DNA of 64,000 bases, taken from positions 1,271,385 through 1,335,384 of the forward strand of contig JANAVB010044017.1 of assembly GCA_029216955.1 (NCBI GenBank), written 5' to 3'. The position numbers and the translations under genes are program-made. Source of the stretch: Iris pallida. Lineage: Eukaryota > Streptophyta > Magnoliopsida > Asparagales > Iridaceae. The notes under the pieces are model-generated. The model saw only the letters and a program-made list of their open reading frames with translations, was not told the DNA's origin and did no database searches. How positions within the stretch are numbered: the stretch's first letter is position 1; each line of letters opens with the position of its first letter. Shown here piece after piece: positions 10,401 to 21,780 of the stretch.

Positions 10401-12231
10401 CGATCAGCAAGGCGGAGAACCTCCCGCGGACCAGCAGCAACCTGGGGATCAAGCCCAGCATTCAGGAGTAGCCTCCAGAGTCATGCCTACTGGAGGAGAG
10501 CCACCAGTTCAGCCCGTCCAGCCTGAAGAGCCTGATGATGGCACTTTGGTGGGTCTCATCAGGTCACTATTAGCCTTCTAGGATCGTCGAGGAGATGTCT
10601 TGCACCAGGCAGTGGCAGACTCTTTGACCAGAGGAGGTCATTAGGGTAATAGTGCGGCCAATAGCTTCAAGCGCTTGAACCCTCCCTTCTTCGACGGCAG
10701 TGAAGATGCGATCGCTACAGATGCTTGGCTTCAGGGCACAAAGGTGATTCTAGAAGCAGCCAGGACTCCAGAGAACGAGAAGGTGGCCGTAGTGTGCCTA
10801 CAGTTATTGGATCTTGCCCGCAGCTGGTGGGCGGCACAGGCCATTGGATTAGTGGCCCCTATTGCTTGGGCAGTATTCAGGGAGAGATTCCAGACCAAGT
10901 ACTTCGATGCTGTAGTTCGGTACGATCTACAGACGAGGTTCACCAATCTGAAGCAGATGGGCAGGACGGTCGATGGATATGCGGCCGAGCTCTCCAGGCT
11001 TAGTCGGTTTGCTCCCACCTTGGTGGCGACCGAGTTCGATAGAGCCCATCGGTTCCAGCAGGGGCTCCACCTAGAGATTTTATTGTCGGTGGAGCAGTTT
11101 GAGCATCAGACTTTTGATGCAGTATTGAGAGCAGCCCGGAGACATGAGTATACCTCCCAGAGGATCGTGGATAGGACCGGAGGTCGGAAGCGATCTCACG
11201 GCCAGATGAATCAGTCATCAGCACCAGCCCTGGCAGCTAGGGCTTTGACAATTGGAGCTCCGAGGCGGGCGGCCTCAGTGACGTCGGTTCAGCATTCCAT
11301 CCTGACATACCTTCAGCAGCAGAAGCAGAAGCAGTCTTCCGCGGTGGGATGTTCACACTGCGAGAAGCCAGGGCATGTGGTATCCGAGTGTCGCAGAACA
11401 CAGGATTTGTGCTTAGTTTGTGGTGCCCCGGACCACAGGATTAGGAACTGCCCGAATAGGGGGAGTTCATCGGCCTTCTTTAGTCCTTCAGTTAGAGGAC
11501 CAGCACCAGTCCAGCAGCAGCAGCAGCTGCAGTAGCCGTTTCCGAGGCCATTGCCCACGCAGGCCCAGGCATTCCAGCAGCAGAGACCGCAGCAGTATGC
11601 CCAAGCCCAAGCCCTGATCCAGAGCAGGCAGAGGAATTTTCAGCAGAGGGAACCCGCACCCAGAGGACATAGTCAAGTGCTGGCCTTGACCATGGAAGAA
11701 GAAGGATTAGCACCAGGAGAGGTAGTGGCCGGTACTATTCTCGTCAACACCTTTCCAGCTTTAGTATTATTTGATTCTGGTGCCTCGCATTCATTTAAGT
11801 CTGCACGATTCGCGACACGGATAGGATTGGAGCCCGAGTCATTATCAGTAAGGCTCAATATACTTATTGGTAACGGACTTGTGGGAGTAGATAGAGTGTT
11901 TTCTTCGTGTCGGATCATTGTTAGCGGTAGAGAATTCCCTGCTAGATTGATAGAGTTTCCGATGGCCGATTATGATGTGGTCTTAGGGATGGATTGGTTG
12001 AGGGACCAGTATGCTAGGATAGACTGCCACATTGGCAGGGTTATTTTTAGCATTCCAGGCGAGCCAGAGTTTTTCTTCTCCCGAGGCGAAGTTGAACCTT
12101 CTCCTCCAGTGTTACGGATAGCAGTAGCAACAATGCAGTTACCTCGGATAGTCGAAGAGTTTCCAGATATTTTCCTAGAAGAGCTTCCAGGGATGCCGCT
12201 AGAGCGAGAGATCGAGTTTACATCGACTTGA
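10400..12231 (+). pseudogene. gag-pol: Element A gag and protease (broken)
   Basis: Gag domain with PPFFDGSEDAIATDAWL at about 10680-10735, then FRERFQTKYFDAV and the leucine-rich region to about 11170. Two intact CCHC knuckles follow, CSHCEKPGHVVSEC (11352-11393) and CLVCGAPDHRIRNC. The protease motif [10 protein letters not shown] is at about 11770-11800. Gag and protease share one frame. Stops lie at 10579 and 10642, both where sibling copies have CAG, and at 11533. A one-base loss near 12218 shifts the frame into RT. The N-terminal methionine is not identifiable in this or sibling copies. Confidence 0.88.
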
Positions 12232-13046
12232 TTCCCGGGACAGCCCCAGTGTCAGAGAGAGTCTACAGGATGGCGCCATCAGAGCTAGAGATATTGTACA
12301 AGATGATTGAAGAACTCAGAACCAAGGGATTCATTCGTGCTAGTGGATCGTCTTGGGGAGCCCCGATGCTTCTTGTAAAAAAGAAGGATGGTACGTCCAT
12401 ATTATGTGTATATTATCGTACCTTAAACTCGGTGACAATCAAGAACAGATACCCTCTCCCGAGGATAGATGACTTGTTTGATCAACTCAAGGGGGCAGCA
12501 GTATTCTCGAAGATCGACTTGCGGTCAGGATACCATCAGATCAGAGTCAGAGATCATCTTCGAGTTGTCTAAGATCGCCAGCGTCATTGGGCCGATTCTT
12601 ATCGGTGCCCTCTTGAGTTTTTTGTCGGCGACCATGTATTCCTGAGGATTTTGCCTAACAGTGTCGTCATTCGTTTCGGCGTGCGGAGAAAGCTTAGTCC
12701 TAGGTATATAGGGCTATTTGACATTCTGGAGCGAGTAGGAGATGTATCCTATCGTCTCGCTCTTCCACCATCGTTACGTGAGGTGCATGACGTATTCCAT
12801 GTATCCCAACTACGACGGTATATCCCAGACCCGAGCCACATCCTGGATCATTCGAAATTGGTTGTTGGTATCAACCTTTCGTATGAGGAGAGGCCCGTGT
12901 CTATATTGGACCGAAGAGAGAAGACACTCAAGAACAAGACCATCAAGTTAGTCCGAGTTGCTTGGGGTCATCACTCTTTGGGTGAGTCAACGTGGGAGCG
13001 TGAGAATGATATCCGATCGCGATATCCCGACCTGTTTGACTCGTGA
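12228..13046 (+). pseudogene. pol: Element A RT remnant fused to integrase C-terminus by a pol deletion
   Basis: The first part is the RT N-half, from [20 protein letters not shown] through [15 protein letters not shown]. At about 12550 the sequence jumps directly to the integrase tail DHLRV...DRQRHW, skipping the RT active site, RNase H and the integrase core. The junction lies in a short repeat (GTCAGAGA-like) that occurs at both deletion ends in intact copies, for example at about 36520 and 38503 in element C. A TAA at 12570 follows. The tail reads on to a chromodomain-like end, LVRVAWGHHSLGESTWE (about 12950-13000), stopping at 13046. Confidence 0.88.
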
Positions 13047-13212
13047 GGTATAATATCTTTCTTATGCCTTATACTTCGAATCCTTGCTTGCATATTTGAT
13101 TGCTTGATTGATTGCTTAGCTATAGATTGCATCTGATAGTATAACTTGTCCCGACACCTCTAGCCTCTTTAATTAAATTTCGAGGACAAAATTCTGTTAA
13201 GGTGGGTAGAGT
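13047..13212 (+). other. Element A 3' untranslated region with polypurine-tract position
   Basis: No gene. AATTCTGTTAAGGTGGGTAG just before the 3' LTR (13213) is the polypurine-tract position. The equivalent AAGGTGG motif is kept in C (39160-39171) and B (18542-18560, minus strand). Confidence 0.55.
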
Positions 13213-15903
13213 TGTCACCCTCGAAATCCTTGTTACATATTTTTATATACGTGTATATATTTCGGGTACGTATTTTATTAGTCATGGTTAGCTATTCATG
13301 ATTTTATTTTTAGCATGTTGCATTGGCATGGTTATTTTGGTATTTTATTGGTTATGGCTTAGCTTGGTTCGGTTTAGCTTGGTTTGGTTTGCTTTTGGGT
13401 TCATCATGAACCAAAAGAAAATCCCTACCTACCACCACCATCATTATTTAAAACCAAACCCCCTTTCTCTCTCATCTTTACTTTCATTTATTTCTTCATC
13501 TTCTTCCTCTTAACTTCTCCACCTACCAAGAGAAGCTTAGGCAAGTGCAACTTGCTTCATGGAGAAACTCTATTTTTGTTGTTCTATTGTCTTCCTCGCG
13601 AGATTCTAAGATACTTTAGAACTTGGCCTTTTTTTGTTTTGATGGATATTTTCTTGCAGATCTAAGTTTATATTATTTTTGGTTTTCTTGGATTTTGATC
13701 TATTAAACTTTATTATTTTCATATTTTGATTGTTCCATGTTGTAGAGAATTCGATTTTACCCAAAATAGACCTTTGAAAAGTTGGATTTCAACTTATTTT
13801 GAGGAAGTTATGGCCAAAGATATTTTTGGCCAATTCTATGTTCATCTATGATGATTCTGGCAGGGACGATGCATAGTGCCGCATAGTGTCCAGCCGCATA
13901 AGGGTGCTGCGTAGTGCCGCATAGTGACCAGCCGCATAAGGGTGCTGCATAGTATCGTATAGTGTCCAGCCACATAAGGGTGCTGCATAGTGCCGTATAG
14001 TGACCAGCCGCATAAGGGTGCTGTATAGTGCCGTATAGTATCCAGCCACATAAGGGTGTTGCATAGTGCCGCATAGTGTCCAGCCGCATAAGGGTGCTGC
14101 ATAGTGCTGTATAGTGTCCAGCCGCATAAGGGTGCTGCATAGTGCCGTATAGTGACTAGCCGCATAAGGGTGCTGCATAGTACCGCATAGTGTCCAGCCG
14201 CATAAGGGTGCTGCATAATGCCGCATAGTGTCCAGCCGCATAAGGGTGCTGCATAGTGCCGCATAGTGTCCAGCCGTATAGGGGTGCTGCATAGTGCCGC
14301 ATAGTGTCCAGTCGTATAAGGGTGCTGCATAGTGCTGCATAGTGCCGTATAGTGTCCAGTCGCATAAGGATGCTGTATAGTATCGTATAGTATCCAGCCG
14401 CATAAGGGTGCTGCATAGTGCCGCATAGTGTCCAGCCGTATAAGGGTGCTGCATAGTGCCGCATAGTGTCCAGCCGTATATGGGAGTGCCGTATAGTGCT
14501 GCATAGTGCCTATTTTGGCTGTTTTTGGCTATTTTAAGTCCTATTTGGCTGAATTGTGGCCAGAATTTCTCCCAACTCCCAACATAAAAGTTGTAGATCT
14601 TTTTCTTGGCTTCAAGAATATGTTATTAGTTATTTTATGCAAGTTTTTCTCATTCATGATAATGTAAGAATAGAACACGATAGTGGCCCGCTGTGGCGCA
14701 CTCTTGACAAGTAAACTGACATGAAATATCATGATATGCTGTTACGACAGCTAGTCTGACATGATAAGTAGGAACGACCTGGACACCGTGGACGATTATG
14801 TTGGTACAAATAAACCAATACAATCTTGCATCATGTCTAGGATAGGGATCCCTGAGTACCACGGTCAGGGATACCTACTGTAATTGACTAAGGCTAATAA
14901 ACTAGAATAATTCTGTAGACATGAAGAGATTTCCAGCTACAGGCAATCCCGTTATCTAGGTGCATTAAGTGGACTTGTAGCCTACCGACGAGTAGGGCAC
15001 ATTTCCAGCACACAATCACGTGTTGCATTCTTCATAAACGGACATTCGACCTGGATAACCGGATGGTCTGCAGGGCTTGTGGCTGTTGGGATAATCTCAT
15101 TGCATCTTGCTATTAACTAGGCCTGTGATATCCCTAGTTAGTTAAAAGTATCAAGCCGTACTCTTGATTGGCCGTGATTGATTGGATGGAGATTATTCCA
15201 ACTTAGTCTTATCCTGATCCTGTGCAAGATTGTGACATGACATGATTATTGATGCTTGCCTTAACAATAACGATCGGGGGTCCAGTTCTGTTCAGGCGAA
15301 GGATTACAACCCCGGTCCTTATTTGGTTTAAGGGTTGTAACCTGGCTCCCGGAGCAGTTCTGTGTCCTCTCTTCATTTATTGTCTTATTTCAACCCCATG
15401 CTATGTTCGTCATGTTTTACCTTACCTTAATACCATAATTATTTATACTGGCCTTAGCAATAAAGATCAGGGGTCCAGTTCTGCTCAGGCGAAGGGTTAC
15501 AACCCCGGTCCTTGTTTGGTTTAAGGGTTGTAACCTGGCTTCCGGAGCAGTTCTGTGTCCTCTCTTTGTTTATTGTCTTTATTGTACCAATAGTATTTGA
15601 GACGAATTTCTATTCATGTGAAGGGTGACAACCCCGGTCCTTGTTTGGTTTAAGGATTGTGACCTGGCTACTTGAATGGTTTCCTCGTACTCAGTTTACT
15701 GTTGTTATCTCTATTATTATCAGTTCTTTATTTATTATCTCTAATATTCTATTATGATATGCTGGTTTTAGTTCCTAAGTGAAGCCTCCTTTGTGGCACT
15801 TGCTCTTTCTGGGGTCTGACCCAGCTGGTTTTGTATGGCCAGATATCAGAGCAGCACGAGAGGATCTACCTGTCTTCCAGCCAGATGGTGACCACCGGGC
15901 GTA
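13213..15903 (+). repeat. 3' LTR of element A, left piece
   Basis: Homologous to 7080-9724 with the same order: palindrome, TATA-like box, 38-bp array (13870-14490), conserved block and three stem-loops. It breaks at 15903 in ACCACCGGGCGTA, where element B has been inserted. The LTR continues at 26448. Confidence 0.9.
13870..14490. repeat. 38-bp tandem array in element A 3' LTR, 16 copies
   Basis: Same unit as the 5' LTR array, with unit starts at 13894, 13932, 13970 and so on to 14474. One unit near 14312-14360 is extended by an extra GTGCTGCATA (48 bp). The 5' array has 15 copies, so the arrays have changed since insertion. Open minus-strand frames are artefacts. Confidence 0.92.
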
Positions 15904-18541
15904 GAGTTTAGTCATATATGATCAACCCTAGGATTTGTCAATCATGTTTACAGCCCGTAGGCAGACAGTAAGTAAAAGTGCTTCGAGCTAACAGGTGCTC
16001 GTCGGCTAAACGCCTCAAAAGAATAATTTTTACAATAGAGTGAGCGAAACAAAATAGAAGACCCACTCTTGGCCCGGATTCCGTCTAGTATTCACCATTG
16101 GGCTGGAAGCTTGGTAGATCCTCGGAAGCTGCTCCGAAATCTGGCCACACAAAACCAGCTGGTATCCCACCATTTATCGGCAGAATAATGTAAGAAAATC
16201 AAGACAAGAAACATTCTTGCATGGGATCAAGACATGACTGGACTGGTTATACCTCATTCAATCATTTACGGCCAAGCAGATCCTACGGCTTACTACTTTA
16301 ACTAACTAGGGTTATCACAGGCCTAATTACTAACAAGATGCAGTGAGATTGTTCCACAGCCACAAGCCCTACAGACCATCCAGGTTACCCAGGACGAAAG
16401 ATTAGGGTTGAATTCAGGTGGGTACATCGTCCAGGAGACGCATGTACCCTTAGGTGACTTAGAGGGTACAACACCTGACAGTGTGCTGGAAATGCGCCCT
16501 ACTCAACGGCAGGCTACAAATCCCTGGAGCGCCCAGGTAACGGGATTGCCTGTAGCTGTGTCATCTCTTCATGACTACTGTGTTATTCTAGTTATTAGCC
16601 TTAATCCATTTTAGTAGGTACTCCTGACCGTGGTACACAGGAGTCCCATCCTAGACATGATGCGAGACTGGACAAGTGGATTTAACAAGCAAGCAAGAAA
16701 GAACCACCCACGGTGTCAAGACAGGTCAAGCTAAGTTATCAGGTCATGTCAAGTCAGGAGTGCGCCGTCACGGGCCACTATCAAGTTATCAAGATAAATC
16801 ATGTCAGGGTACTTGTCAGGAGTGCGCCACGAAGGGCCCCTATCATGTCAGGTTGGTCATGTCAGGAGTGCACCACTACGGGTCACTGTCGTATTATGCA
16901 AGTTCCTTGCCATACCAAGCCATGTACAATCGTCATTCCAAACATATTAAGTAAAATCAAGTTCATGACAAAAGGCGTAAGGATATAAAATGGGCATAAA
17001 ATATCTAATAAAATATCAAAGTACAGGGTTATAGAAGAGCCAAGCTTAAAGATATAAAACCAAAACTCTAAGAGCCAATGGATTAAGCAAGGGGTCAAGG
17101 GGCCGCATACGTGCAAAAGCACGCACGCAGGGAAGCTGCGTACGCACAAAAGCATGCACGCAAGGCTCGCTCAAGTCTGTGTACCAAGGCACACTCAAGG
17201 GGAGCAGCGTACATGAAAAGTCATGCACGCTCAAGGGGAGCAGCGTTCGTGAAAAGTCACGCACGGTCAAGGGAGCAGCGTACATAAAAAGTCACGCACG
17301 CTCAAGAGGAGCAGCGTTCGTGAAAAGTCACGCACGCTCAAGGGAGCAGCATTCGTGAAAAGTCACGCACGCTCAAGGGAGCAACATTCGTGAAAAGTCA
17401 CGCACGCTCAAGGGAGCAGCGTTCGTGAAAAGTCACGCATGCTCAAGGGAGCGACGTACATAAAAAGTCACGCACGCTCAATGGGAGCAGCGTTCGTAAA
17501 AAGTCACGCACGCTCAAGGGGAGCAGCGTTCGTGAAAAGTCACGCACGCTCAAGGGAGCAACGTTCGTGAAAAGTCACGCACGCTCAAGGGAGCGGCGTA
17601 CATGAAAGTCACGCACGCTCAAGGGGAGCAGCGTTCGTGAAAAGTCACGCACGCTCAAGGGGAGCAGCGTTCGTGAAAAGTCACGCACGCTCAAGGGAGC
17701 AGCGTACATGAAAAGTCACGCACGCTCAAGGGGAGCAGCGTTCGTGAAAAGTCACGCACGCTCAAGGGAGCGGCGTACATGAAAAGTCACGCACGCTCAA
17801 GGGACACGCTTCCAACAGGAAGCGTACCTAAGTCTGAGTACCCAGCGCTAAAGAGCGCGCGTAGCTCAGGGTGTGTAAGCTAAACAACTCTGCACACTGC
17901 TCACTGTCTTCTCCAAACAGCAAGAACACCATGGATGAACCCAAGGCTTCAAAGCATCATAACTTGGCCATCCGGACTCCAAATCCAGATTTCCAAAGTT
18001 CCAACTTGGGTGAAACTGAATGCTCTTCCACTTGGAAACACCAAAACCCATGAAAATCCAACTTAAAGAGATCAAACCATACAAAATCCAAAAATAGAAA
18101 TAACTTAGATCTAGAGCAAAGGAGACTTCAATTCACAAAACACCAAGTTCTAATGTTGATCACCATGTCCTAATCTAGCAAATGAACCAAGAAAATAGGG
18201 CTCTCATGAAGTGGCAAGGTGCACTTGCCTAGGGTTAGGAGAGTTGTGGAGGAAGGAGAAGAAGAAAAAGAAGGAAATTAATGGTGGAAGTTATGAGGAG
18301 AGAGAGTGGTAGGTGGGGGTTATAAAGAGGGTGAGTTGTGGTGGGTTGAGGGGTAGCATAGGTTAAGGTGATCCAACTCACATAAAACCGAACCAATCCA
18401 AATAAAACCGAGCCATGCCAAAACCCAAAATACGGGAAATACCAAAATCCTACAAGTTTGAGAAAAATAAAAATACATGCCAAAAATCCAGATACGAGTA
18501 TAAATACGAAATACGGGAAATACGGGGAAATGAGGGTGATA
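15904..18541 (-). repeat. 3' LTR of element B, truncated and internally deleted
   Basis: Homologous to 23842-26447. Differences: the terminal 286 bases are missing at 15904; a 216-base deletion at about 16165 (equivalent to 24101-24316) removes the stem-loop; and the tandem array is longer (17 units against 10). Its start reads TATCACCC on the minus strand, so the canonical TG is TA. TATA-like TTATAAAG lies near 18318-18326 on the element's sense strand. Confidence 0.85.
17190..17805. repeat. 35-36-bp tandem array in element B 3' LTR, 17 copies
   Basis: Unit CACGCACGCTCAAGGGAGCA followed by GCGTTCGTGAAAAGT. Two sub-types alternate irregularly, GTTCGTG and GTACATG. The sequence is unrelated to the arrays of A, C and D although it sits at the same LTR position. 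Confidence 0.9.
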
Positions 18542-18710
18542 ACTCTACCCACCTTAAAAGAATTCCATCCTCAGAATTTAATCAAGGAGCTCGAGATTGC
18601 CACGACAAGCTACACTAAGCACAGGCAAGCTACACTAAGCAGTCCAATCATACAACCATACAATGCAAGCAAGGAAGGGAAAATATAAGGCATAAGAAAG
18701 ACATTATACC
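18542..18710 (-). other. Element B 3' untranslated region with polypurine-tract position
   Basis: On the minus strand GAATTCTTTTAAGGTGGGTA ends next to the 3' LTR. No gene. Confidence 0.55.
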
Positions 18711-21700
18711 TCACGAGTCAAACAGGTAGGGATATCGCGATCGGATGTCGTCCTCACGCTCCCACGTTGACTCACCCAGAGAGTGATGACCCCAAGCAAC
18801 ACGGACTAATTTAATAGTCTTGTTCTTGAGTATCTTTTCCCTCCGGTCCAAAATAGACACGGGCCTCTCCTCATACGAAAGGTTGGTACCAACAACCAAT
18901 TCTGAATGGTCTAGGATGTGGCTCGGGTCCGGAATATACCGTCGTAATTGGGACACATGGAATACATCATGTACCTCACTTAGCGACGGCGGAAGAGCGA
19001 GACGATAGGATACATCTCCTACTCGCTCTAGAATATCGAACGGCCCTATATACCTAGGACTAAGCTTTTCCCGTAGGCCAAAGCGTATGACGCCGCGGTT
19101 AGGCGAGATCCTAAGGAATACATGGTCGCCGACAACAAATTCTAAGGGACACCGATGAGCATCGGCCCAATGGCGCTGGCGGTCCTGGGCAACTCGGAGG
19201 TGATCTCTGACCTTCCTGACCACTTCAACCGTCTGGGAAATCAACTCGGGTCCGAGCATCTGCTTCTCTCCGACATCGTTCCATGCTAGCGGGGATCTGC
19301 ACTTCCTGTCATAGAGAGCCTCGAAGGGTGCCATCTGGATACTGGCCTGATAACTGTTGTTGTACGAGAATTCCACCAGGTGCAGAAGATTCTCCCATGA
19401 ACCACCGAAGTCAAGGGTGCAAGATCTTAACATATCTTCAAGAGTCTGGATTGTGCGCTCTGATTGACTATCCGTCTGTGGGTGATAAGCTGAGCTGAAC
19501 TGAAGACGAGTCCCCAAACTCTTCTGCAAGCTGCGCTAAAAGTGTGATATGAATCTTGAATCCCTGTCTGAGGTGATGCTGACTGGCACACCGTGAAGCC
19601 TGACGATCTGCCTGAGGTACATCTCTGCTAGCTGCGCCGTCGACTGTCCAACTCTGAATGGGAGAAAGTGTGCCACCTTGGTAAGCCTGTCCACAATTAC
19701 CCAAATAGTATCTCTGCCGGCCGGAGATCTGGGCAATCCGGTCACGAAATCTATGGTTATATGCTCCCATTTCCATTCTGGGATCGGTAAGGGTTGAATA
19801 AGTCCAGCGGGCCTCTGATGTTCAGCTTTAACCTGTTGGCAAATCAAACACCGAGAGACAAACCGGGCTATCTCCCTCTTCATGCCATTCCACCAAAAAT
19901 GCTGACGAATATCACGGTACATCTTCGTACCACCTGGATAAATAGAATACTGTGAACTGTAGGCTTCTGCTATGACTTCATGTCTGATATCTCCACTAGG
20001 TACACAAAGACGAGTGTCGTACCGAAGGGTACCGTCTTCATGGATACATAACTCTGGCCTTCTTCCTGCTTCACACTCTGCTCTGAGTCGCTGAAGCTTG
20101 GAATCTGCTGACTGTGCCATCCGGATCCTCTCAACTATGTTGGACTGAACCTGTAGACTGGCCATCAATGCCACACTGGTAGGAAGAACCACTTCAATTC
20201 CCATCTTCTGAAGATCTGCCAATAATTCTGGTTGCGTCGTCAGGAAATAAACTCCGGCTCTCCTGCTCAATGCATCTGCTACAATGTTGGCCTTCCCGGG
20301 ATGATACTGCAAATCCACGTCATAATCCACCAATAGCTCGAGCCATCTTCTCTGCCGCATATTAAGGTCCTTCTGGGTGAAAACATACTTCAGGCTCTTA
20401 TGATCAGTAAAGATCTCCACTCTATCTCCGTATAAGTAGTGTCTCCACAACTTCAAAGCAAACACTACCGCCGCCAATTCTAAGTCGTGGGTCGGGTAAT
20501 TCTTCTCATGATCACGAAGTTGGCGTGACGCATAAGATATTACCTTTCCATGCTGCATCAAGACACACCCCAATCCTCTGTCTGAAGCATCGCAATAAAC
20601 TGTGAATCCTCCGGTCCCATCTGGAAGGGTGAGAATGGAAGCCGTTATCAAACCTCGCTTCAACTTCTCAAATGATTCCTGACACTCTGCTGTCCAAACA
20701 AACGGCACATCTTTGCGGGTCAACTGGATCATCGGCGCTGAAATCCTTGCAAAATCTGAAATGAACCGCCGGTAGTAGCCGACCAATCCAAGGAAGCTGC
20801 GAACCTCTGCCACTGAGCTGGGTACCGGCCATGACTCGATAGCCACAATCTTCTGGGGATCCACTTACACTCCTCCTCGGGTAATGATATAACCCAAGTA
20901 CGAAATACGATCGAGCCAGAACTCATATTTACTGAACTTGGCGTACAACTGATGCTTCCTAAGCGTCTGAAGGACGACTCTGAGATGCTGCTCATGCTCT
21001 GCTTCACTTTTGCTATAGACCAGGATGTCATCTAGGAACACGATCACAAATTGGTCCAAGTAAGGCATGAAAATGCGATTCATGAGGTCCATAAATACGG
21101 CCGGCGCATTGGTCGCTCCAAAGGGCATAACAAGGAACTCCCAATGTCCATACCTCGATCTGAATGCTGTCTTCGGGATGTCCTGTTCTCTGACTCTGAT
21201 CTGGTGGTATCCTGACCGCAAGTCGATCTTCGAGAACACTGAAGCCCCTCTGAGCTGATCAAACAAGTCATCTATCCTCGGAAGAGGGTATCTGTTCTTG
21301 ATTGTCACCGAATTCAAGGTACGATAATCAACACATAGCCTGGACGTACCATCCTTCTTTTTTACAAGAAGCATCGGGGCTCCCCAAGGCCATCCACTTG
21401 CACGAATGAATCCCTTGGTCCTCAGTTCTTCAATCATCTTGTACAAAATCTCCAATTCTGAAGGCGCCATCCTGTAGACTCGCTCTGACACTGGTGCTGT
21501 CCCGGGAATCAAGTCTATAGTGAACTCAATCTCCCGCTCTGGCGGCATCCCAGGAAGCTCCTCTGGAAAGACATCTGGAAACTCTTCAACTATCCGGGGT
21601 AACTGCACTGCTGCTACTGCCATCCGCAATGCTGGGGAAGATGGCTCCACTACGCCTTTAGAAAACAAAAACTCTGGCTCGCCGGGGATACTAAAGACAA

Positions 21701-21780
21701 CTCTGCCAATATGGCAGTCTATCCTAGCATACTGGTTCCTCAACTAATCCATGCCTAGGACTACATCATAGTCTGCCAAG
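18711..21780 (-). pseudogene. pol: Element B pol: RT, RNase H, integrase, chromodomain-like tail
   Basis: A nearly intact single frame on the minus strand. RT has [15 protein letters not shown] (near 21230) and the active site [11 protein letters not shown] (near 21025). RNase H has [11 protein letters not shown] and [10 protein letters not shown]. Integrase has the H2C2 zinc region ([20 protein letters not shown]), catalytic D in [10 protein letters not shown] in TSDRDSRF and E in QSERTIQ. The C-terminus LVRVAWGHHSLGESTWE is chromodomain-like. The frame is broken only by a stop near 20862-20865 (GGV then stop) and a TAG after SRFISHF at 19536. A frameshift near 21780 separates it from the protease. 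Confidence 0.92.

Noticed and set aside
13842..14504. Minus-strand ORFs of up to 220 codons
   Set aside because: Same 38-bp array in the other LTR; repeated peptide only, no domain.
17190..17805. Possible telomere-like or centromeric satellite
   Set aside because: The unit is not telomeric, and the array is confined to a defined position within an LTR.
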